From positions 1 through 27,609 of the forward strand of contig DJNY01000073.1 in NCBI GenBank assembly GCA_002441865.1: a DNA stretch of 27,609 nucleotides, in the 5' to 3' direction. This document shows positions 22,323 to 27,609 of the stretch, piece after piece. The stretch's first letter is position 1; each line of letters begins with the position of its first letter. The notes under the pieces are model-generated. The model saw nothing but the letters and a program-made list of their open reading frames with translations. It searched no databases and was not told where the DNA came from. This stretch comes from Lachnospiraceae bacterium UBA6452 (GTDB lineage Bacteria > Bacillota > Clostridia > Lachnospirales > Lachnospiraceae). Both the position numbers and the translations under genes were made by a program.

Positions 22323-22505
22323 ATGAGAAAAAAGATTTTAGGAACAGATCTGGAAGTTTCAGCAGTAGGACTTGGATGCATGGAAATGAAGAACTGGTAG
22401 GAGAAGCTCTGAAACCATATCGCGATAAGATTGTGCTTGCAACAAAATTTGGAATACATTTTGATATGAGCAGTTCAGAACCTAACTTTTGCAAATTGAA
22501 AAAAA
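22323..22505 (+). pseudogene. Aldo/keto reductase relic with internal deletion
   Basis: The sequence opens with a start codon and an AKR N-terminus of the Tas/YghZ type (MRKKILGTDLEVSAVGLGCM), then shifts frame. From about 22382 a different frame reads NEELVGEALKPYRDKIVLATKFGIHFD, the segment that normally lies about 45 residues later and includes the catalytic Lys. The part between, with the catalytic Asp and Tyr (DTAxxY), is gone and an immediate stop follows in the first frame. The 3' end is also lost where the convergent LysR gene ends at 22506. It is non-functional. It is not a copy of the intact AKR upstream, being of a different AKR subgroup. Confidence 0.82.
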
Positions 22506-23399
22506 TTAGAGATGCCCATATTTTATTTCCTTTATCGCATTGATAAATTTCCTGGATGCTGAAGTAGGTTCTTTTGCATACATCAATCCATACGGCAATG
22601 TGTAATTTGTTTCCAGCGGAATTGTCATAAGATTGCTGTGAATATCTGCATAGACAGGCTGGGTGACGAGAATGTAATCGTTCATTTCACAAAGCGTAAA
22701 GGTATCGACTCCATAATATGGAGAATCTACAATCTGCACGGTTGGATAATGTTCAGTCACGTCTTTGCGGAAGGCATCAATCTCTTTAGACACGCCCTCG
22801 ACAGGCATCACAAGATACTCACCATTCAAGTCCTGCATGGTGAGTTTTTTCATGCCTGCTAATCTATGATTTCGGGAAACTGCACAGCAAATTGGTGTGC
22901 GCTCCAATTCTAAAAACTGGCATAAACCATTCCATCCGCCAGAACCATAAATTCCCTCGAACAAATCAAACTTTATGCCCAATGCCGAAAACACCTCGCC
23001 CCGGTTCTGGTACTTCGTCATTGGCAGAATCTCAATTTTCAATTCCGGGTGCTTTTCGCTGATTCGTGTCCAAAGATCAGGCAACAGACGGCACTTATAC
23101 AGCAAGGAAGTGCCAATCCGCACGGTAGTCTCCGAGGACTCTGCCAACCTTCGCGCCTTGTTCAGTGCATCCTCTGACAGTTGGATAATGGTCTTGGCAT
23201 CCTCATACAAAGACCGTCCGGCAGGTGTCAGCTTTACTCCATGATTGGAACGTGCAAACAGTTTAAAGCCGCAGCTTGCTTCCAACAAATTGATCTGCTG
23301 GATAATAGCTGGTGCGGAAATATACATTGCCTCTGCGGCCTTGCTAAAACTACCGGAATCCGCCACTTTGATAAAGGTATCTAACTGTGGATTATACAT
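22506..23399 (-). CDS. LysR-family transcriptional regulator
   Basis: This 297-residue regulator has the winged helix at the N-terminus, LDTFIKVADSGSFSKAAEAMYISAPAIIQQINLLEASCGFKLFARSNHG (residues 6-54). The effector-binding domain starts at about 92 (VRIGTSLLYKCRLLPDL). AGAAGGGAA precedes the ATG on the minus strand. It is divergent from the ferredoxin-type AKR at 23511 over a 111-bp region holding an 18-bp palindrome, and probably controls the downstream AKR-AKR-MATE-AKR operon (inference). Its effector is unknown. It differs clearly from the LysR at 19040-19912. Confidence 0.88.
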   Translation of the reverse strand: MYNPQLDTFIKVADSGSFSKAAEAMYISAPAIIQQINLLEASCGFKLFARSNHGVKLTPAGRSLYEDAKTIIQLSEDALNKARRLAESSETTVRIGTSLLYKCRLLPDLWTRISEKHPELKIEILPMTKYQNRGEVFSALGIKFDLFEGIYGSGGWNGLCQFLELERTPICCAVSRNHRLAGMKKLTMQDLNGEYLVMPVEGVSKEIDAFRKDVTEHYPTVQIVDSPYYGVDTFTLCEMNDYILVTQPVYADIHSNLMTIPLETNYTLPYGLMYAKEPTSASRKFINAIKEIKYGHL

Positions 23400-23414
23400 A
23401 GCATTCCCTTCTGC

Positions 23415-23432
23415 TTAAAGTTATTACTTTAA
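23415..23432. promoter_or_regulatory. Palindrome in the LysR/AKR divergent region
   Basis: TTAAAGT (23415-23421), TATT, ACTTTAA (23426-23432): perfect 7-bp arms, 16 bp from the LysR start codon. It fits the T-N11-A layout of LysR sites and could serve autoregulation. Confidence 0.5.
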
Positions 23433-23510
23433 ACCATGATAACATATCCGAACTTCCGAAGCAAGATAGGCACTGCTAAAATAAGTTCAGAACAGAAATG
23501 GAGGCATAGT

Positions 23511-24623
23511 GTGAAAAAACTTGGATTTGGGCTGATGCGGCTGCCGCTGCTGGATCAGGACGATTATAGCAGCATAGACATTGAGCGTTTCAAGAAAATG
23601 GCAGATACCTTTCTTGCAAACGGCTTCACCTATTTTGACACAGCGTATCCCGATCATAGAGGAAACAGTGAAGTGGCATTTCGTGAAGCAGTTGCCAAAC
23701 GGTATCCACGATCAGCTTATACAATTACAGATAAGCTGTCACTGTTTATGATCCGGGATAAAAAAGAAATACCGGGATTTTTTGAAAAGCAGTTGGAGCA
23801 GCTTGGTGTAGACTATGTGGATTATTACTGGCTTCACGGACTGAATGCTCAGACTTACCGACAGGCAGAAGAAATGCACGCTTTTGATTTTATCCAAACT
23901 CAAAAGGCTGAAGGAAAAATTCATCATATCGGACTGTCTTTCCATGATAAGGCGGAGCTTTTGGATGAGATTCTTACGGTGCATCCCGAACTGGAATATG
24001 TGCAGATTCAGCTTAATTACCTGGACTGGAACGATCCGGCGGTAGAATCCCGTCTTTGTTATGAAGTGGCGGTGAAGCACCATAAGCCAGTCATCGTAAT
24101 GGAACCGGTAAAGGGAGGCAGTCTGATTCAAATACCTGTTCCTGCAAAAGACCTTTTTGAAAAAGCACATCCAGATCTTTCCGTTGCATCATGGGCGATT
24201 CGCTTTGCTGCTTCGCCCTCCCATGTGATGATGGTTTTGTCCGGCATGAGTGACGAGCAGCAGGTGGCAGATAATATCAGCTACATGAAGGACTTCCAGC
24301 CTCTTGACGAAAAAGAACAGCAGGTGGTGGATCAGGCAGTGAAAATCATTCGTGCTTCGGAGGTCATTCCCTGTACGGCCTGCCGTTATTGCACGGATAC
24401 CTGTCCTAAAAAAATCGCTATCCCGGACTACTTTGCGCTTTATAACAATATGAAGCGGTCTGGTGATACAGTCAGACTTACTACACAGACCTATTACAGT
24501 AATCTGACGCAGAACCATGGAAAGGCATCCGAATGTCTGAAATGTGGGAAATGCGAAAAACTTTGTCCGCAGCATTTGCCGATACGCGCCTTTTTGCAGG
24601 ATGTTGCTGCGGCATTGGAATGA
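23511..24623 (+). CDS. Aldo/keto reductase with C-terminal two-cluster ferredoxin domain
   Basis: This 370-residue protein has an AKR barrel (LGFGLMRLPL at the start; D43, Y46, K75 and H109 as the catalytic tetrad). A ferredoxin-like domain follows with motifs C288-C291-C294-C298 (CTACRYCTDTCP) and C342-C345-C348-C352 (CLKCGKCEKLCP). This arrangement is typical of Clostridia and suggests electron supply from low-potential carriers. The GTG at 23511 with GGAGG 7 nt upstream was chosen; the ATG 25 codons earlier gives an N-terminus (NFRSKIGTAK) foreign to the family. It is the first gene of the operon behind the LysR gene, and its TGA overlaps the ribosome binding site of the next AKR. Confidence 0.9.
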   Translation: MKKLGFGLMRLPLLDQDDYSSIDIERFKKMADTFLANGFTYFDTAYPDHRGNSEVAFREAVAKRYPRSAYTITDKLSLFMIRDKKEIPGFFEKQLEQLGVDYVDYYWLHGLNAQTYRQAEEMHAFDFIQTQKAEGKIHHIGLSFHDKAELLDEILTVHPELEYVQIQLNYLDWNDPAVESRLCYEVAVKHHKPVIVMEPVKGGSLIQIPVPAKDLFEKAHPDLSVASWAIRFAASPSHVMMVLSGMSDEQQVADNISYMKDFQPLDEKEQQVVDQAVKIIRASEVIPCTACRYCTDTCPKKIAIPDYFALYNNMKRSGDTVRLTTQTYYSNLTQNHGKASECLKCGKCEKLCPQHLPIRAFLQDVAAALE

Positions 24624-24637
24624 AGGAGGAAAATCAA

Positions 24638-25231
24638 ATGGAGACTATAACACTCAATAACGGTATAAAAATGCCGGCTACCGGATTCGGCGTATTTCAG
24701 ATTCAGGACCAGACACAATGTGAGCAGTGTGTCGTGGATGCCGTTCATGCCGGAAAGCTCCGTGCCATTGGTCTTTCCAATTTTGACTCTGCGCGGGTTA
24801 TGGATTTGACCTTGAACAACCACATCACGCCTGCTGTCGATCAGGTAGAGTGCCATCCATTCTATCAGCAGGAAAAAACACGCCACTTCTTACAGGAACA
24901 GGGAATTGTCATGGAGGCATGGGCATCCTTTGCGGAAGGAAAGAAGCAGATTTTTCAGAATGAAACGCTGCGGAAAATTGGAGCACAGTACGGAAAAAGC
25001 CCGGCACAGGTGATCCTGCGCTGGAACATTCAGCGAGGAATCGTGCCGCTGGTAAAGTCCGTCCATCTTGAACGAATGAAACAAAATCTGGCTGTCTTTG
25101 ATTTTACGCTGTCAGATGAAGATATGCTTGCCATCAGCCGATTGGACGAAGGTGTTACGCTGTTTGGCAAAAACGAGGACCCTGCTTATGCCAAAATGAT
25201 AAACAGTGTAAAAATCCATGGAGAACAGTAA
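24638..25231 (+). CDS. Aldo/keto reductase lacking its catalytic core (in-frame deletion)
   Basis: This 197-residue open frame begins like an AKR (METITLNNGIKMPATGFGVF) and runs normally to CEQCVVDAVHAG (residue 39). It then jumps directly to GKLRAIGLSNFDSARV, which in the intact relative at 21435 lies after residue 132. About 90 residues are missing, including the catalytic Asp, Tyr, Lys and His, so it cannot reduce carbonyls by the AKR mechanism. Frame is kept and the rest (VDQVECHPFYQQ, VPLVKSVHLERMKQNL) is well preserved, implying a recent deletion or a retained non-catalytic role. AAGGAGG sits 8 nt before the ATG. It could equally be called a pseudogene. Confidence 0.82.
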   Translation: METITLNNGIKMPATGFGVFQIQDQTQCEQCVVDAVHAGKLRAIGLSNFDSARVMDLTLNNHITPAVDQVECHPFYQQEKTRHFLQEQGIVMEAWASFAEGKKQIFQNETLRKIGAQYGKSPAQVILRWNIQRGIVPLVKSVHLERMKQNLAVFDFTLSDEDMLAISRLDEGVTLFGKNEDPAYAKMINSVKIHGEQ

Positions 25232-25233
25232 TC

Positions 25234-26619
25234 ATGCAAAGAACATCTGAAGAAAAAACAGAACTTTTTGAGCGGACACCGATCCGGCAGGCGGCATTGA
25301 CATTGATCGTTCCCACAGTTATCAGCCAGCTTGTCATGCTGGTTTATAACATGGCGGATACATGGTTCATCGGTCAGACCGGCGACCCACATCAGGTGGC
25401 GGCGGTCACCGTTACTTACCCGATCTTTATGATGATGAACGCTCTTGCCAATTTGTTTGGTATCGGTGGCAGCAGTCTTATTTCCCGTATGCTTGGCAGC
25501 GGCGAACAGGAAAAGACCGGTGCAGTTGCGGCGTTTTCCCTGTGGGCGGCGGGCAGTGTCACTCTCATTTATTCTATTGTATGCCTATTGTTTGATGGTG
25601 CGCTGCTTACTACGCTTGGAACCGATGCAGGAACATTTGGATACGCAAAGGATTATCTTTTCTGGACCGTGATTGTTGGCGGACTTCCTACGGTACTGAA
25701 CCTTGTGTTTGCCAATCTGATCCGGGCGCAGGGCGAAGCGAGAACAGCCAGTATCGGAATGTCCATCGGCGGAATTTTGAATGTATTCCTTGACCCGGTG
25801 TTCATTTTTCTGCTTGGCATGGGGGTAACCGGTGCAGCCCTGGCAACCTGTCTGTCAAACACAGCCTCGCTGCTGTTTCTGCTTAGCTATACGATCCGTC
25901 ATCGAAAAGAAAGCCTTGTGAAAATCCCGCTTGTGCCGAAACAGATTGAACCTGACGCACATCGGGACATTTACTCCATAGGAACACCGGCAGCTTTGCA
26001 GATCATTTTGGCTGCGGTCTCCAATGCTGTCCTGTTACGGCTGATGTCAGGCTATGCGGTGGCGGCAGTTTCGGGCATGGGGGTCATGCAGAAGGTGGAA
26101 AGTATTCCGTTTCAGGCAATCATGGGGATTTCCAATGGTATTTTGCCGCTGGTTGCCTATAACTACGCTTCCGGTAACCGGGAACGGATGCGGCAGGCAG
26201 TACGCTTTGCAATCAGCCGTGGGCTTGTCTGTGCCTGTGTTTTCTTTGTACTATGTGAAGTTTTTGCTCCCGCCATCGTTCGATTCTTTATCAACGATGC
26301 GGCATCCATTACTTATGGCGCAGCATTTGTCCGTTTACGGATTCTGGCATTGCCGTTTATTACAACAGAATTTATGCTGATTGCAGTATTTCAGGGCATT
26401 GGCGGCGCAAAGCAGGCGTTTTTTCTTTCTTTGTTCCGAAAAGGCATTTTAGATCTGCCGCTGATGGTTCTGGCGAATGTTCTTTTGCCGATGTATGGAC
26501 TGATGCTGGTACAGCCGTTTATGGAATTATGCGGTTGTGTGATTGCGCTTGTACTATATCGGAATATCCATAAACAACCACAAATTGCAATGAAAAAAAT
26601 ATCTGGAGGTAATCAATGA
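25234..26619 (+). CDS. MATE-family multidrug/metabolite exporter
   Basis: This 461-residue membrane protein has about twelve helices. The first repeat carries PTVISQLVMLVYNMADTWFIGQTGDP, the second IYSIGTPAALQIILAAVSNAVLLRLM and the segment AIMGISNGILPLVAYNYASGNRERM. These fit the MepA/NorM-like MATE group. The substrate is unknown. It begins 2 nt after the deleted AKR and overlaps the following AKR by 4 nt (ATGA), so it is inside the AKR operon. By eye this section is more G+C-rich than the MATE gene at 20053, and the proteins are only distant relatives, so they are not recent duplicates. Confidence 0.93.
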   Translation: MQRTSEEKTELFERTPIRQAALTLIVPTVISQLVMLVYNMADTWFIGQTGDPHQVAAVTVTYPIFMMMNALANLFGIGGSSLISRMLGSGEQEKTGAVAAFSLWAAGSVTLIYSIVCLLFDGALLTTLGTDAGTFGYAKDYLFWTVIVGGLPTVLNLVFANLIRAQGEARTASIGMSIGGILNVFLDPVFIFLLGMGVTGAALATCLSNTASLLFLLSYTIRHRKESLVKIPLVPKQIEPDAHRDIYSIGTPAALQIILAAVSNAVLLRLMSGYAVAAVSGMGVMQKVESIPFQAIMGISNGILPLVAYNYASGNRERMRQAVRFAISRGLVCACVFFVLCEVFAPAIVRFFINDAASITYGAAFVRLRILALPFITTEFMLIAVFQGIGGAKQAFFLSLFRKGILDLPLMVLANVLLPMYGLMLVQPFMELCGCVIALVLYRNIHKQPQIAMKKISGGNQ

Positions 26620-27473
26620 TGAAACAGAATTATGTAACTTTGAATGATGGAAACAAAATCCCGCAGTTTGGTCTTGGTGTCTACATGGTTCGAGGTGATG
26701 AACCGACCCGTGAAGCCTGCCTTGCGGCTTTGCAGATGGGATACCGTCACATTGACACCGCCCATGCCTATCAGAATGAGCGTGGCGTAGGTGCAGCTGT
26801 CCGGGAGAGTGGGATTCCCCGTGAGGAAATCTGGATCACCAGCAAGCTGTGGCCTAGCGAGTATGGCGAAGGTAAGACGATGGAGGGGATCGACAAGATG
26901 CTGAGCCGCCTTGGCACGGACTATATCGACCTGCTGTTGCTGCATCAACAGTTTGGAGATTATCTTGGTGCGTGGCGTGATATGGAAAAAGCGGTAATAC
27001 AGGGCAAAGTCCGCTCCATCGGTCTTTCCAACTTTGAATCGGAGCGTTTGGAAGAAGTGCTGACTGCCGCCAACATCAAGCCCGCTGTTTTGCAGGTGGA
27101 GTGCCATCCATACTATCAGCAAAATGCTTTGAAAGAACGCATTGCGCCTTACGGCACAAAAATTGAGTGCTGGTATCCACTGGGGCACGCCGATGCTGGA
27201 CTTCTGAATGAGCCGCTGTTTGCACAGCTTGGCCAGAAATATGGCAAGAGCAATGCTCAGATCATTCTGCGCTGGCATATTCAGGAGGGGAACATCATCT
27301 TCCCGAAAACGACCAATCCGCAGCACATGAGGGACAATTTTGATATTTTTGACTTTGCACTGAGTGATGAAGAAATGGCTGCGATCCACAAGCTGGACAA
27401 AGGACAGCGTTTCTTTACCATGACCCTTGCAGAGCAGGAAGCGCATCTTAGCCAGTTTGTGCCTGCAGATTAA
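26616..27473 (+). CDS. Aldo/keto reductase
   Basis: This 285-residue intact AKR has catalytic residues D47 (GYRHIDTAHAY), Y52, K77 (IWITSKLW) and H110 (LLLLHQQF). Later landmarks are GKVRSIGLSNFESERL, LQVECHPYYQQ and IIFPKTTNPQHMRDNFDIFDFAL, the last being the cofactor-binding segment. It is similar in length and segments to the AKR at 21435. GGAGG lies 6 nt before the ATG at 26616 (a second ATG follows directly at 26619). Its start overlaps the MATE stop by 4 nt and its own stop overlaps the ribosome binding site of the DMT gene, so the operon is tightly coupled. Confidence 0.93.
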   Translation: MMKQNYVTLNDGNKIPQFGLGVYMVRGDEPTREACLAALQMGYRHIDTAHAYQNERGVGAAVRESGIPREEIWITSKLWPSEYGEGKTMEGIDKMLSRLGTDYIDLLLLHQQFGDYLGAWRDMEKAVIQGKVRSIGLSNFESERLEEVLTAANIKPAVLQVECHPYYQQNALKERIAPYGTKIECWYPLGHADAGLLNEPLFAQLGQKYGKSNAQIILRWHIQEGNIIFPKTTNPQHMRDNFDIFDFALSDEEMAAIHKLDKGQRFFTMTLAEQEAHLSQFVPAD

Positions 27474-27482
27474 GGAGCGGAT

Positions 27483-27609
27483 ATGAATCAGGCAAATCGA
27501 AAAAACAGTACGGCAGGCATTTTATGTGCCATTGGCTGCGAAACACTTTACGGACTCAGTTATATTTTCACCAAACAGGCGACGGCTTGTGCCAGCGAAC
27601 TTGTGCTGC
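27483..27609 (+). CDS. EamA/DMT-superfamily transporter, 5' end only
   Basis: Forty-two codons are present before the window ends. MNQANRKNSTAGILCAIGCE and the following LYGLSYIFTKQAT form the first membrane helix and the FTKQA segment common in EamA/DMT exporters. AAGGAG lies 5 nt upstream and overlaps the preceding AKR stop, so it continues the AKR-MATE operon. The substrate and the remaining nine or so helices cannot be seen. Confidence 0.75.
   Translation, partial: MNQANRKNSTAGILCAIGCETLYGLSYIFTKQATACASELVL

Noticed and set aside
26613..27446. 277-codon open frame antisense to the last AKR
   Set aside because: The sense strand encodes an intact AKR with all catalytic residues; the antisense frame is a by-product of codon bias.
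1..27609. tRNA, rRNA, CRISPR array, insertion sequence
   Set aside because: No cloverleaf-like or rRNA-like sequence, no spaced direct repeats of array type, and no transposase or integrase gene was found on either strand.

Overview
The window reads as chromosomal DNA from an anaerobic, moderately A+T-rich gut Firmicute, most likely Clostridia of the Lachnospiraceae type. The basis is consistently strong AGGAGG-type ribosome binding sites, near-consensus sigma-A promoters with 17-bp spacers, a feoA-feoA-feoB-small Cys-rich protein iron locus, and many ferredoxin-like and aldo/keto reductase genes. I saw no rRNA, tRNA, CRISPR array or transposase, and no gene-free stretch reaches 300 bases. 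The genus assignment is inference.

Layout. (1) 1-2150: the 3' part of a pyridoxal/pyridoxamine kinase gene, then metY (O-acetylhomoserine sulfhydrylase) and a strong terminator. (2) 2178-6042: a ferrous-iron uptake locus. A DtxR-family regulator is transcribed divergently from feoA1-feoA2, feoB, a 45-residue FeoB-associated Cys-rich membrane peptide and a Fur-like protein reduced to its DNA-binding domain. GTTAG/CTAAC half-sites at 10-bp steps lie in the feoA promoter and recur before feoB. (3) 6190-8482: a YARHG-domain lipoprotein and a hotdog thioesterase. (4) 8500-10382: an EamA exporter coupled to a MarR-GNAT fusion regulator, behind a promoter with repeated TGAGTCAAC elements. (5) 10422-12919: an Rrf2-family regulator with a palindromic operator, and an orphan hybrid histidine kinase. 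(6) 12941-15954: a GH43 glycosidase, a decayed GH5 relic and a divergent AraC regulator. (7) 16120-19023: a PNPOx-fold flavoprotein whose promoter/operator copies that of the distant Rrf2 gene, then a compact operon of a PNPOx-ferredoxin fusion, a SirTM-like sirtuin and a zinc-type macrodomain hydrolase. (8) 19040-27609: an array of LysR regulators, MATE exporters and aldo/keto reductases (AKRs). It holds three intact AKRs, one AKR with an in-frame deletion of its whole catalytic core, and one frameshifted AKR relic, and it ends in a truncated DMT transporter gene.

The most noteworthy parts are the sirtuin/macrodomain operon, which looks like a stripped-down reversible ADP-ribosylation system paired with an iron-sulfur flavoprotein instead of the usual lipoyl-carrier genes, and the matching operator/promoter architecture that links the Rrf2 gene to a flavoprotein gene 5.7 kb away. 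The AKR/MATE section looks like a region of active gene duplication and decay.
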